From: Lachnoanaerobaculum umeaense
GTDB lineage: Bacteria; Bacillota; Clostridia; Lachnospirales; Lachnospiraceae
Assembly (NCBI RefSeq): GCF_003589745.1
Contig: NZ_CP032364.1
Location: forward strand, 1,984,001 to 2,048,000
Direction of reading: 5' to 3'
Length of the DNA stretch: 64,000 nucleotides
Positions 30,494 to 40,636 of the stretch are shown in pieces (position 1 is the first letter of the stretch; every line of letters begins with the position of its first letter). Made by a program: the position numbers and the translations under genes. The notes below the pieces were generated by a model. It did no database searches and was not told the origin of the DNA. It saw only the letters and a program-made list of their open reading frames with translations.

Positions 30494-30925
30494 TTAATTT
30501 TCCAAAACTTCTTCCAGCATTTCGCTGATCTCAATTATTTTAAAAGACCATATCTCTGATCCATTTGTAATATCATCATAAAAGTGCTCAAGTGTATTAG
30601 CAGGTGATAACACTCCAAGACAGTAAGGTTTCAACTTTATCCTTCCTATTTTCTTTAAATATGGCAATAGCTCCCCAAGATCCTTATGGTTAAACCAGCA
30701 ATCTGTTTCAAGTAAAAACTCGCTGTTCATTTTCTTATAAGCAATCACGCTGTTCACAAAATCATCCATAGTAGGCTCTGTATTTTGCAATGTTCTGGTA
30801 CAGGCTATATGATACTCTATCTTTCTTGGTCCTACATCAATACCGTCTTTATAGCGCCCCACAATATCATTATATATATCATAGGCATCATCACTATCTA
30901 TAATTTTAACTCCATCTATTGCCAT
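30494..30925 (-). CDS. Hypothetical protein
   Basis: This is a soluble 143-residue protein with AGGAG before the start at 30925. The sequence alternates helices and strands (IEYHIACTRTLQNTEPTMDDFVNSVIAYKKM ...). No recognised family, signal peptide or membrane helix. Confidence 0.6.
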   Translation of the reverse strand: MAIDGVKIIDSDDAYDIYNDIVGRYKDGIDVGPRKIEYHIACTRTLQNTEPTMDDFVNSVIAYKKMNSEFLLETDCWFNHKDLGELLPYLKKIGRIKLKPYCLGVLSPANTLEHFYDDITNGSEIWSFKIIEISEMLEEVLEN

Positions 30926-31068
30926 AAAAAATCTCCTATATAAAAGTCTATTTAGAACTTAGATGAATCACTATGGTTCTTCTTTTATTATATTTTCCGT
31001 AAAGTAACCTCTCTAAACTGCTCTTTAATACTACATAAATACATATTTTAATCCTCACCCAGCCTTAC

Positions 31069-31953
31069 TCAAAACAATTTATTAAGTATGGTTTTTGGTA
31101 TACACATCATAACTGTACGCTCAGGGTCTACAACTTGACAAAATCTTAAATCTCCTACTGCACTGATCAACATACCGGCATCATTAAATGACAATCCAAG
31201 ATTCTTTTGCATAATTTCATTTGTTACTCTTACTGCATGAAATACCGCTTTTTCAATCTCTTCATGAGAATAAATTACACCACATATATCCTCATTTTCA
31301 AGCATAGGTGTTTCAATACTTACCCCCTTTATTACAGAAAGTCTCACAGTAACATCCGCAGATATTTCCACACCGCTTACCATTATCTCTCCATCTCCCA
31401 TAGCTGCATGTACATCACCTAATGAAAAATTTGCACCATCATGGAATACCGGAAAATAAAGAGTTGCACCCTTTGCAATTCTTTTATTATCCATATTTCC
31501 ACCATGATTACCGGGTGTACCGCAATTTATCGCTCCGCTCTTTGGTGCTACACCTATAACTCCGATCATAGGATTTACATCAAATACTATTTTCTCATTA
31601 AAGTATATCTTGCCATCTTCCACTTTCAAACGTTTTACTGACTCTTATTTTACCAAAGAGCCAAGTACTCCATTATCTGGTAATGCACACATTACTCCTT
31701 GATTTTCGAGTCTGATATCAAGAATTTCGACCTTTAGCACATCACCTGCTACTGCATTCTTTACATATACCGGTCCCGTAGCAGGATTGATACAATCCCA
31801 GTTTAAACTTCCTATACTTGAGCCTTCTTCACTTAGCTGATTATCAAAACAATCATGTGTACGGAAAACAAGAGTTTCTCCATCCTCAACCTCTGCCACA
31901 CATTTATTATTTCCATCAAATGCAAATACCATTTTATTCTCTATTATTTTCAT
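31069..31953 (-). pseudogene. Acetamidase/formamidase, disrupted by one in-frame stop
   Basis: Two parts in the same frame (31953-31645 and 31629-31069) together cover the acetamidase/formamidase (FmdA/AmdA) fold: THDCFDNQ, INPATGPVYVKNAVAGDVLKVEI, and in the second part APKSGAINCGTPGNHGGNMDN and DVHAAMGDGEI, with the metal-site residues. They are interrupted only by TAA at 31645-31647 (..LVK-stop-ESVKRLKVEDG). The intact family is about 295 residues, matching the joined length. A sequencing error remains possible. Confidence 0.8.
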
Positions 31954-32102
31954 ATCAAAGTTCTCTACAATATCTTCTATATATAGAAGGATAGATTTTC
32001 TCCTTTCCAGAAAAACCCATTTTATTAAGCTTTCTATCTTTTCATAATTTTATAATAAATACAATATTTACTCAAGTATTGATAATTTGTAGTATAAAGC
32101 AT

Positions 32103-32645
32103 CTAATTCCTGACAATTTGCTCAAGCTCTTTTAGCAGACTACCTATAGTATCTGTAATAATATCTTGATTTCTTTTTATAATCTCTATTTCATTATAGA
32201 GATCTTCCTTATTAAAGTAATGTATTTCTTCAATAGAGCATACAGGTTCTATTTTAATCTGAAACTTATACCTTTCTATAAGAGCAGATGGATATTTACC
32301 ATATAGATCCTTATACTTTTTACGTAATAATATAAATTCTTTAGTATCATATAACATTTCAATAAAAAGATTACCATATTCATACTCAGGAAGAAGTTTA
32401 GAAAAAATCATTCTAATAATATCAGATGACAAGTCATCTGGGTTTGTAAAAAATGAAGTATCTGAAAAATCTCTATTATGAATATAATTATTCCGTATAT
32501 ACAGACAATATGAAAAATGGTACTCTATAGCAACCGGATTCTCCATAAGGTATTCTTTATCTTCTACATACATATCCTTTAGGCAATCCTCTGCCACCTC
32601 ATTTATAAACTCTATTTTATTTTTACAACTAACTTTTTTCTTCAT
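32103..32645 (-). CDS. Hypothetical protein (DUF6794-like)
   Basis: I prefer the start at 32645, 20 bases after the previous stop, over an upstream one that overlaps it. The 180-residue protein contains AIEYHFSYCLYIRNNYIH and a PDDLSSDIIRMIFSKLL segment, which resemble DUF6794. It is third in a leftward three-gene group with a SUKH-like protein. Function unknown. Confidence 0.55.
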   Translation of the reverse strand: MKKKVSCKNKIEFINEVAEDCLKDMYVEDKEYLMENPVAIEYHFSYCLYIRNNYIHNRDFSDTSFFTNPDDLSSDIIRMIFSKLLPEYEYGNLFIEMLYDTKEFILLRKKYKDLYGKYPSALIERYKFQIKIEPVCSIEEIHYFNKEDLYNEIEIIKRNQDIITDTIGSLLKELEQIVRN

Positions 32646-32665
32646 ATTGAGGCTCTTATATATAT

Positions 32666-33151
32666 TTAATACAATCCAACAAAATCCTTCCAAAAGTCAA
32701 GACCTTTCTCTGTAACTATACTGCTCATCAAGTCAATAAAATCTTTTTCGATGTTATTCCAAAGGCTATATTGACCTGTTCCCATAGCTTTGATCAGCTC
32801 TTCAAAGTATGAAGCGATTTGTATTTTATTATCATAGCTCGTATCACTTGTAAATACATATATATTTCCTGTTTTACATTCAAGCAGAACAGTATATGGA
32901 TCTCCATTTGCAATAATAATAAGACCTTCTTTTTGTAAGATATGATAATCACTGCATTCCAGATTTCTATTCACTAACCAATCAAGTACAATCTCATCAT
33001 TGTATCCAAATTGATAGCTTAAAAAGCCAACATTACACCAGTTATATTTTAAAATATAATCCGAAAATACATGATCAAAATATTCTATTTCAAGTAATTG
33101 TTTTACTCTGTCAAGACTTGAATGTGGGATCACTTCCTTTTTGAGAACCAT
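32666..33151 (-). CDS. SUKH/SMI1-KNR4-like protein
   Basis: The 161 residues resemble SUKH proteins: NGDPYTVLLECKTGNIYVFTSD followed by ASYFEELIKAMGTG. SUKH proteins are frequent immunity proteins of polymorphic toxins, but no toxin is adjacent. ATG at 33151 has no good ribosome site. The frame continues upstream for 21 plausible codons (IIDEIIYSILEKNGLDKEI) directly to the TAA of the preceding gene in the same frame, so the true start may be non-standard or the two were once one gene. Confidence 0.6.
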   Translation of the reverse strand: MVLKKEVIPHSSLDRVKQLLEIEYFDHVFSDYILKYNWCNVGFLSYQFGYNDEIVLDWLVNRNLECSDYHILQKEGLIIIANGDPYTVLLECKTGNIYVFTSDTSYDNKIQIASYFEELIKAMGTGQYSLWNNIEKDFIDLMSSIVTEKGLDFWKDFVGLY

Positions 33152-33217
33152 TCCATCTGTTATCTCTTTATCAAGCCCATTTTTTTCAAGAATTGAATAT
33201 ATTATTTCATCAATTAT

Positions 33218-33871
33218 TTATAATTTTTCACCTAATACATCTTCAACTCGGTAGCACAAGCTGTCTTTATCCTTAGATTTTTCAATCTCAAATTCCAATA
33301 TCTGATTCATAAGTTCTTCGCCAAACTCAACTGTTTCATACATCCTGATCATTTCATCAAACTGCCCTGTTCTCCTCATCATATCAGCTCTAACCAACCT
33401 AATATTATCTTCATCTTCATGTTCTTCATCTATCAATATTGTAGCTAATTCTATCGCCAGCTCTCTACAGTGCTTTGCATTAATTATATCTTCCTTATCA
33501 TCACATGCCCATGCAGCATGCAATATTGCATAAAAGGCACCTTCCGTATTATTATCTTCCAAGTTTATTAAATAATATTTATAAAACTGCACTGCCAGCT
33601 TAGATAAAAATAATATTCCATCACACGAAAGATATTTATCCGACTTAAGCCATTCTGTATTCACACCGCTTGGATCCGAAACTTTACCTGAAATATATCC
33701 ACATTTTGGACATTCCTGTATCCACACATCCATAGTGCTTCGTGCCATTTCAGCCGGTCTCAAATCCAGATCAGGGCCACCACCAAAGCTATTGGTGCTT
33801 GCCAGACTCCTATACTCATTAGTTTCACCACAAACTGAACATTTACATTTAATAGGTACTATACTTGACAT
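33218..33871 (-). CDS. Zinc-ribbon plus helical-repeat protein
   Basis: The N-terminus has two CxxC pairs (KCSVCGETN and ECPKCGYIS), consistent with a zinc ribbon of the DUF2225 type. Residues ~85-200 are TPR-like helices (AFYAILHAAWACDDKED, RADMMRRTGQFDEMIRMYE). GGGAGG precedes the start. It is first in the SUKH-containing group and is followed in the same frame by the SUKH-like sequence. Role unknown. Confidence 0.6.
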   Translation of the reverse strand: MSSIVPIKCKCSVCGETNEYRSLASTNSFGGGPDLDLRPAEMARSTMDVWIQECPKCGYISGKVSDPSGVNTEWLKSDKYLSCDGILFLSKLAVQFYKYYLINLEDNNTEGAFYAILHAAWACDDKEDIINAKHCRELAIELATILIDEEHEDEDNIRLVRADMMRRTGQFDEMIRMYETVEFGEELMNQILEFEIEKSKDKDSLCYRVEDVLGEKL

Positions 33872-34033
33872 ATTTCTCTCCCTCCTTATATTGTCTATAA
33901 TTCTTTAAAATTAATGAAAACATCACCTCAACCCTTATCTTAATCATCTCATCAATTGCTAAAAGTCTCATATATAATCTCCGTATTTTTAATACATTAT
34001 AACTATTATACAACAAAAAAGCTTTCTCACTTC

Positions 34034-35461
34034 CTACGGTCTAGACAAGAGAACTACACACTCACAATTAACTGTATTTGGGAACATATCTACTCCAACA
34101 CATTTTTCCATTCTATATCCCGCTGCCTCCATTATCTTAAGATCTCTCACAAATGATGTAGGTTTGCAGGAAATGTACACGATTTTCTTTGCACCAAATT
34201 CAAGTATCTTTGGCAATGCTTTTGGATGTATACCATCTCTAGGAGGGTCCAGTATTATAATATCCGGATTAAAGCCCAAAGTATCCACAACTTTTAACAC
34301 ATCCCCTGCTATAAATTCACAATTATCCAGTCCGTTTTTCTTAGCATTTTCTATAGCTGCTTCTACAGCCTCCTCTACAATTTCCACACCATAGACCTTT
34401 TCCGACTCGGATGCAAGAAGCTGTGCAATAGTTCCTGTACCGGAATAAAGATCGAATACAGATTTCCCAGCCGTATCTCCAAGATACTTTCCTGTAACAT
34501 TGTATAAAACCTCTGCACCCTTGGAATTGGTCTGAAAAAATGAGAAAGGAGTTATTTTAAAATCAAGTCCATTTAATCTCTCTATAATATAGTCCTTACC
34601 ATGTAATAGAGTTGTACCTTGATTGAGTACTGCATCAGCATATGAATCATTCTTTGTATGTAAAATTCCTCCGATGCTGCCATTTAGGATTCCCTTATCC
34701 GTTTCTAACTTTATATAGTCCGCCCATTCTTTTATAACTATCTCTTCATCAGTTCCCAGTACTGAAGGCTTTGGCAAAGTATTTGGATCTTCTACAAAAC
34801 CAAAGCTACTTGTAGTTACAAGAGATACCAGAATCTCTCCGGTATGCTCACTTCTTCTAATAAGTAAATGTCTCAAAAAACCTATATGGCTGTTTTTATG
34901 GAAATATGATATTTTTCTTTCCTTAAAGAAATTTAATGTAAGCTCAAGTATTTTTGTAAAATCACTGTCCACTATCTTACATTCAAACACGTTCACTATA
35001 TCATAGTGACTTCCCTTTTTATGCATACCAAGTGCCAAATCACCGTCTTTTCTCTCATCACCGAAGGAAAACTCCATCTTATTCCTGTATGCCAGATACT
35101 TTGGAGATGGAATAACTCCCTCCCATTTAAAATCCTTATCTGTAGCACCTTCCATAAGTTCTCTCAACTGTTTATCCTTTAGTTTTAACTGATTCTCATA
35201 GCTTAAAGTTTGATAAGTACATCCTCCACATAACTCATAATGTATACATGGATTTTCATTGTTTTCCAGTTTGGATTTTTCAATTATATTTAAAACCCTG
35301 CCCTCAAGTCTTCCCTTTTTCTTTTTTGTAATGGCAAACTCCAGAGTCTGGCCCAGAATCCCTTTCTTTATCAGTATCTTCTCCCCTTCATATTCTATAT
35401 ATGCACTATCCGGAAAGCAGCTTTCCACAATCGTACCCTTACAAATATCACCTTTTTTCAT
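34034..35461 (-). CDS. rlmD: 23S rRNA (uracil-5-)-methyltransferase RlmD-type
   Basis: An N-terminal TRAM domain (~1-60) is followed by an iron-sulfur cysteine cluster (CIHYELCGGC and a later Cys) and a SAM-dependent methyltransferase domain (VFDLYSGTGTIAQLL, LDPPRDGIHPKAL). The catalytic Cys is in YISCKPTSF and the general base Glu in NTVNCECVVLL. It forms 5-methyluridine in RNA; RlmD versus RlmCD specificity cannot be settled here. Start ATG at 35461, preceded by GAGG. Confidence 0.9.
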   Translation of the reverse strand: MKKGDICKGTIVESCFPDSAYIEYEGEKILIKKGILGQTLEFAITKKKKGRLEGRVLNIIEKSKLENNENPCIHYELCGGCTYQTLSYENQLKLKDKQLRELMEGATDKDFKWEGVIPSPKYLAYRNKMEFSFGDERKDGDLALGMHKKGSHYDIVNVFECKIVDSDFTKILELTLNFFKERKISYFHKNSHIGFLRHLLIRRSEHTGEILVSLVTTSSFGFVEDPNTLPKPSVLGTDEEIVIKEWADYIKLETDKGILNGSIGGILHTKNDSYADAVLNQGTTLLHGKDYIIERLNGLDFKITPFSFFQTNSKGAEVLYNVTGKYLGDTAGKSVFDLYSGTGTIAQLLASESEKVYGVEIVEEAVEAAIENAKKNGLDNCEFIAGDVLKVVDTLGFNPDIIILDPPRDGIHPKALPKILEFGAKKIVYISCKPTSFVRDLKIMEAAGYRMEKCVGVDMFPNTVNCECVVLLSRP

Positions 35462-35515
35462 TATCACCTCATAAAAGATAAGGCGACCACAAGGGCCGCC
35501 ATATCAAACTAAAAA

Positions 35516-35782
35516 TTATTCTTCTTTTTCATCATCATCAAAATCATAGTCAAAATCATCATCAAAGTCTTCTTCAAAGTCTTCAAGATAATCAGGTGTG
35601 AAGAACTTATATACTGCAAAAGCAATACCTGCTACAGCAGCAATAGCACCGATAATAGCCAAAACCCATATAATGGTATTTTTCTTCTTCTCTTCTTCTT
35701 CCTTCTTGCTTAAAAAGCTATTCAATCTTGATGCATTAACTAATTCTTCCATTCTTGAACTTAGATTATTAAATTTATCCAT
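35516..35782 (-). CDS. Small membrane protein with acidic tail
   Basis: This is an 88-residue protein: a helical N-terminus, a Lys/Glu-rich segment (KKEEEEKKK), one membrane helix (~36-62) and a strongly acidic C-terminal tail of Asp/Glu/Tyr/Phe. I chose ATG at 35782 because GAGAGG is seven bases upstream. It lies between rlmD and pcrA. Function unknown; similar proteins are common in Lachnospiraceae. Confidence 0.65.
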   Translation of the reverse strand: MDKFNNLSSRMEELVNASRLNSFLSKKEEEEKKKNTIIWVLAIIGAIAAVAGIAFAVYKFFTPDYLEDFEEDFDDDFDYDFDDDEKEE

Positions 35783-35854
35783 AATCATACCTCTCTTTTA
35801 TATTTTTTCATAAAGTCAGGCATAAATGCTTAACCGTTTAGTCACTTGATTCTA

Positions 35855-38062
35855 TCATATTTTAGTCAACTTGGCAAATCCCGCATACATCTTTTTTATT
35901 CCAAATTTTTCAAAATTGACTTTAACTTCAAAATCCCTGTCACCATCAACAATTTCAAGTACTTTTCCAACACCAAATTTTATATGCTTTACAGTATCTC
36001 CTACTCCATAATCCAAACTTTGTGCCTTTTCAACTTTAAACTGTTTTCCAAAGTTCAAAGTTTTTTCAAAATTATTGGATTTTTGTGTGAATTTACTTTC
36101 CCATGGCAGTCCATCTCCAAAGCTATAATTTCTCTCAGTATATTTCTTATCACTGTCCAAGACCCTTTTATTAAGCAGATTTTTGGGAATTTCACTGACA
36201 AATCTTGATATTAAAGAATATCTTGTTTCACCATTTACCATTCTCTGCTTAGCTGAAGTCAGTATAAGATTTTTCTTTGCTCTGGTTATACCCACATAGG
36301 CAAGTCTTCTCTCCTCTTCCAGATCCTCTCTGGAATTTGAACTCATAGAGCTTGGAAAGAGTCCCTCTTCCATTCCTGCAAGATATACTGTATCAAATTC
36401 CAAGCCTTTGGCTCCATGTAAGGTCATAAGCGTTATCCTGTCAGCATTTTCATCCATTCTGTCAATATCTGCCACTAAGGATACATCTTCAAGAAAGAGT
36501 GAAAGCTCTCCACCCTCATATTCTCCGGACTTATTTATAAGTTCATCTATATTCTCTTTCCTGCTCTCAGCTTCTATTTCTCCTTCATCATAAAGGCTTT
36601 CTATATACCCTGTCTCATCCAGAAGTTCTTCTATTGTATTTGCAATATTGGCTTTCTTTTCAAATTTTTCTCTGAACTCCTCAATCATTGTAATAAAGCT
36701 TTTGATTTTCTCACTCGCCTTACCTACTCCTGCCATTTCGCTAATACTCATTGCATCATAAAGGCTTATGTTATTTTCATTGGCATACTCGCTTACCTTT
36801 GCAATAGTGGTAGCTCCTATTCCTCTTTTTGGCACATTGATAATTCTAAGTAAAGCAATATCATCACTTCCATTAGCAATTGTCTTTAAGTATGCCAGTA
36901 CATCCTTTATCTCTTTTCTTTGGTAGAAATTCACACCACCCACAAGCTGATATGGAATACCAAGAGTTACACAACGCTCCTCCAAAAGTCTGGACTGTGC
37001 ATTTGTTCTATAAAGTACTGCAAAATCTCTGAAATTATTCCTTGCTCTATCTCTGATATCCTTTATTATATTATCAGCCTCTTCACTTGCAGTCTGAAAT
37101 TGTCGAAGTTCTATGTTCTCTCCGCTTTCCCCCTCTGTCCAAAGACTCTTATCCTTTCTTCCTCTGTTGTTTTTTATAACTGCATTTGCTGCATCAAGTA
37201 TATTTCCTGTAGAACGATAGTTTTGTTCAAGCTTAATTACCTTTACATTTTCAAGCCTTTCTTCAAAGCTTAGAATATTTTCAATATTTGCACCTCTAAA
37301 CTTATATATACTCTGGTCATCATCTCCCACGACACATATATTTCCATATTTTTGTGCAAGCAGGTAGATAAGTCTAAACTGAGCTGTATTGGTATCCTGA
37401 TACTCATCCACCATAATGTACCTGAATCTATTTTGATAATAATCTAGTACTTCAGGACATTTTTCAAAAAGCTCCACACTTCTACAAATCAAATCATCAA
37501 AATCAAGTGCATTATTCTTTTTTAAAGTGCTTTGATAGATTTCATAAAGTCTTGCCACTCCCTTTTCGTATGAGTCTATGGCAGACTTCATATATTCAGC
37601 CGGTGACATAAGTTCATTCTTACAACTTGAAATAATGTTAAGTACTGCTCTTTCTTTATATACCCTTGCATTTATATTATTCTCTTTAAAGATTTTTTTC
37701 ATAAGAGTTCTTTGATCATCACTGTCATATATTGTAAAGCTATTGTCAAAGCCTATCTTATCTATAAATCTTCTAAGAAATCTCACACAGCTTGAGTGGA
37801 ATGTCATTATCCAAACAAAATTTCCCTCTTCTCCTATAAGCTTGCCTATTCTTTCTTTCATTTCCTTGGCAGCTTTATTTGTAAAAGTGATTGCCATAAT
37901 ATTATAAGGATCTACATGTTTTTCCTCTATCAAATATGCAATCCTATGCATCAATACACCTGTTTTTCCCGAACCTGCTCCTGCCAAAAGCAAAAGAGGT
38001 CCTTCTGTAGTAAAAACCGCCTGTTTTTGTTTATCATTTAATTTATCATATATACCTGACAT
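35855..38062 (-). CDS. pcrA: ATP-dependent DNA helicase PcrA/UvrD
   Basis: SF1A helicase with 3'-5' activity used in repair, rolling-circle replication and RNAP backtracking. Motifs: LAGAGSGKTGVL (I), MAITFTNKAAKEMKERI (Ia), IMVDEYQDTNTAQF (II), VGDDDQSIYKFRGA (III), LEQNYRS (IV), MTLHGAKGLEFDTVYLAG (V) and YVGITRAKKNL (VI). The C-terminus has the Tudor-like RNAP-binding domain (GDTVKHIKFGVGKVLEI). Length 735 is typical. Confidence 0.96.
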   Translation of the reverse strand: MSGIYDKLNDKQKQAVFTTEGPLLLLAGAGSGKTGVLMHRIAYLIEEKHVDPYNIMAITFTNKAAKEMKERIGKLIGEEGNFVWIMTFHSSCVRFLRRFIDKIGFDNSFTIYDSDDQRTLMKKIFKENNINARVYKERAVLNIISSCKNELMSPAEYMKSAIDSYEKGVARLYEIYQSTLKKNNALDFDDLICRSVELFEKCPEVLDYYQNRFRYIMVDEYQDTNTAQFRLIYLLAQKYGNICVVGDDDQSIYKFRGANIENILSFEERLENVKVIKLEQNYRSTGNILDAANAVIKNNRGRKDKSLWTEGESGENIELRQFQTASEEADNIIKDIRDRARNNFRDFAVLYRTNAQSRLLEERCVTLGIPYQLVGGVNFYQRKEIKDVLAYLKTIANGSDDIALLRIINVPKRGIGATTIAKVSEYANENNISLYDAMSISEMAGVGKASEKIKSFITMIEEFREKFEKKANIANTIEELLDETGYIESLYDEGEIEAESRKENIDELINKSGEYEGGELSLFLEDVSLVADIDRMDENADRITLMTLHGAKGLEFDTVYLAGMEEGLFPSSMSSNSREDLEEERRLAYVGITRAKKNLILTSAKQRMVNGETRYSLISRFVSEIPKNLLNKRVLDSDKKYTERNYSFGDGLPWESKFTQKSNNFEKTLNFGKQFKVEKAQSLDYGVGDTVKHIKFGVGKVLEIVDGDRDFEVKVNFEKFGIKKMYAGFAKLTKI

Positions 38063-38131
38063 AAAACCTCTTAAATTTTTTCTTTACTTTATTGTAAAAC
38101 AAAACATATGTTCTTGCAAGCCTTATAAAAA

Positions 38132-39019
38132 CTATTCTCTTATCCTTTTATTTATATAATTGAGTACCCTTTTCTTGTCTGTACTCCACATTGGCTCAAT
38201 AAGAAGCTTCTTATCTCCGTCTCCGGTCATTCTATGTATAATCGTACTCTCTGGCAATATCTTCAGACATTTTATGAGAACCTCAGTATATTCTTCCAAA
38301 CTCATTATTTTAAATGGATGATTTTCATATTCTCTTGCAAGTCTTGTTCCTCTTAGTATATGAAGTCCATGTATCTTGATCCCATCTACTTTCTTTTTGG
38401 CAAGGTACTTCACTGTGGCATACATATCCTCTTTTGTTTCACCAGGCAATCCCAAAATCATATGCACAATTACTTCAAATTCTCTTTTCTTTAATTCATC
38501 ATATATTCTTTCAAAAACATCCAGTGTATAGCCTCTGTTAAATGCCTTTGCAGTGTTTTCATTTATAGTCTGAAGTCCCAGTTCTATCCAAACAGGCTTG
38601 ATTTGATTTAAACGCTCAAGTCCGTCCAACATCTCTTCACTAAAGCAATCAGGCCTTGTAGCAATAGAAAGTGCCACTATTTCATCTCTTAGTATGGCCT
38701 GTTCAAACAGGCTGATCAGTCTCTTTGTATCACCGTAAGTATTTGAAAATGATTGAAAATAAGCAATATACTTTCTATCACTCTCCTTTATTGAGCTTGG
38801 TATCTTAGCAGAAATCAAAGTCTTTGCTTCTTTAATTTGTTTCTTTATATCATCGGCACTTACTGCAAATTCACCCGAGCCTTTTTCCGAGCAAAAACTA
38901 CAGCCACCTACCCCAACCTTTCCGTCACGGTTGGGGCAGGTGGCTCCTGTAGTCAGTGCCAATCTATACACTTTTGTTCCAAATTTTTCTTTACAATAAT
39001 CTGATATTGTTTTTATCAT
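38132..39019 (-). CDS. TIGR01212-family radical SAM protein (YhcC-like)
   Basis: The start is ATG at 39019 behind GGAGGG, giving 295 residues; the longer frame has no support. The N-terminal cluster region CPNRDGKVGVGGCSFC carries the extended cysteine spacing of the TIGR01212 family. A radical SAM barrel follows (IELGLQTINENTAKAFNRG, VIHMILGLPGETKEDM). The substrate is not established, although homologues are suspected to modify RNA. Confidence 0.88.
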   Translation of the reverse strand: MIKTISDYCKEKFGTKVYRLALTTGATCPNRDGKVGVGGCSFCSEKGSGEFAVSADDIKKQIKEAKTLISAKIPSSIKESDRKYIAYFQSFSNTYGDTKRLISLFEQAILRDEIVALSIATRPDCFSEEMLDGLERLNQIKPVWIELGLQTINENTAKAFNRGYTLDVFERIYDELKKREFEVIVHMILGLPGETKEDMYATVKYLAKKKVDGIKIHGLHILRGTRLAREYENHPFKIMSLEEYTEVLIKCLKILPESTIIHRMTGDGDKKLLIEPMWSTDKKRVLNYINKRIRE

Positions 39020-39191
39020 AATCCCACTTCCCTCCCTCACACAAACAGTCAGTAATCGGTAATAACAGTTATCTATAACAATACACTTGTACACTGTCGG
39101 GGCATAACTATAAACATATGCTTGCCCAAGGCTCCGGTATTTGTACAAACACAATTTTTTACTCGCCCTGAATATGCTACCATCTAAAATA

Positions 39192-39647
39192 TTATTCTAT
39201 AAGTTCAGTAGTCCAGTTTGTTTCCTGGATTTTATTATCTATAAGTCTGATTTCTTTTGCTGTCTCATCAGCCTCTTTTTGCCATGATTTAACATTTATT
39301 ACAGAAACAATCTTTATCTCAGTATTTCTGGCTCTGTCTGTATTGCTGCTTCCAACATACACAATATCTCTGTAGGCTGCTGATTTTACTTCCAATGCAT
39401 CCTTTCTTGCCAGTAATTCAGTGATAGACTTTCCGTCAACTTTTGTTTCACAATTGGTCTTATTGATTGCCGCTATCAAATATTCAAGTCTGTTAATGCA
39501 GGCATCCAGCTCCTTTTTTAAATCTTTAGGATCCTCTGTAGGCTTTTCACCTTCCTGCACCAATACATTTCTGTTTATTCTGGCTTTTAAATCTCCTATT
39601 TTAATATTAAGGTCCGCTCTTTCCTGTAATGCTACCGCTAATTTCAT
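39192..39647 (-). CDS. DIP1984-family protein
   Basis: The 151-residue protein begins MKLAVALQERADLNIKI and is largely helical coiled coil, as in the DIP1984 (septicolysin-like) family. GGGAG precedes the start. Biological role unknown. It is followed at 39665 by the end of the transporter gene on the same strand. Confidence 0.85.
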   Translation of the reverse strand: MKLAVALQERADLNIKIGDLKARINRNVLVQEGEKPTEDPKDLKKELDACINRLEYLIAAINKTNCETKVDGKSITELLARKDALEVKSAAYRDIVYVGSSNTDRARNTEIKIVSVINVKSWQKEADETAKEIRLIDNKIQETNWTTELIE

Positions 39648-39664
39648 ATAACTCCCTTCACATC

Positions 39665-40537
39665 CTATTCTTTCTTTTCTTTAATTTGAATCACTATTGA
39701 CATCAGTATAAAACATATACCGACAAAAATCCTCAGACTCATATGTTCTCCAAGGAATATTACTCCAAGTAAAATACTGCTCACTGGCTCTATGGTGCTA
39801 AGAAGTGCCGCTGTTTGAGCACCACACATATGTGCACCAACCTGAAATGTTGCAAGTGCCAATGTAGATATAACTGCTGCCATAAATACGCTCATTCCAA
39901 TAGCTGTAGCATCCATTTCAAACTTAAACTTTCCAAAAGCAAGCATTATAGCTGCAACCTCTATAACAAGCAAGTAGGAAAGCCAAGCTGACATCTTTAC
40001 TACAGGTATCCTGGAGGCCTTTCCATGTGTCAAAACTAATATATATATAGCATACCCTACACCTGAAGCAAGTGCCATAATCATTCCCAAAACATTTATA
40101 TTTCCGTCAGGTTGATAAAACACACCAATACCTATTGCACAGAACAATAAACATAACAGCTTTATCTTACTTATTTTCTTTCTAAAAATCAATAACTCAA
40201 GTAAAATAACTGCTGCCGGATATGAAAAATGCAATGTCGAAGCCAAACCTGATGATATGTAGCCATATGATAAAAATAACAACATGCACATAGCAGACTC
40301 CGGAATAGATAAAATAAGTATAGAAACAAATTCGTCTCTACTTATTCGCATACTTTCACCCAAAAGTGTAGAAATAACTGCAAATACTGTTCCACTTACC
40401 AAAAATCTTAAAAATAAAAGACTATATGCATCTCCTCCATGAGCATATATAATCTTTGCAAAAAAAGGCTGTAGCCCAAAGAAAAATCCGGACAGTAACA
40501 AATATATTTCGCCTCTTATGCGAAACTTTTTTTCCAT
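39665..40537 (-). CDS. EamA-family (DMT) transporter
   Basis: This has ten hydrophobic helices arranged as two EamA repeats: LLLSGFFFGLQPFFAKII in the first half and IEPVSSILLGVIFLGEH near the end. It likely exports or imports a small metabolite. I chose ATG at 40537 after GGGAG (290 aa). Confidence 0.9.
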   Translation of the reverse strand: MEKKFRIRGEIYLLLSGFFFGLQPFFAKIIYAHGGDAYSLLFLRFLVSGTVFAVISTLLGESMRISRDEFVSILILSIPESAMCMLLFLSYGYISSGLASTLHFSYPAAVILLELLIFRKKISKIKLLCLLFCAIGIGVFYQPDGNINVLGMIMALASGVGYAIYILVLTHGKASRIPVVKMSAWLSYLLVIEVAAIMLAFGKFKFEMDATAIGMSVFMAAVISTLALATFQVGAHMCGAQTAALLSTIEPVSSILLGVIFLGEHMSLRIFVGICFILMSIVIQIKEKKE

Positions 40538-40636
40538 AAATCTCCCAAAATCACATAATATAATCAAGATATTAATGAGGCAAATATTTTCAGCCTCAAA
40601 ATCTATCCCTTATTATATACTAACTGAATATAAAAT

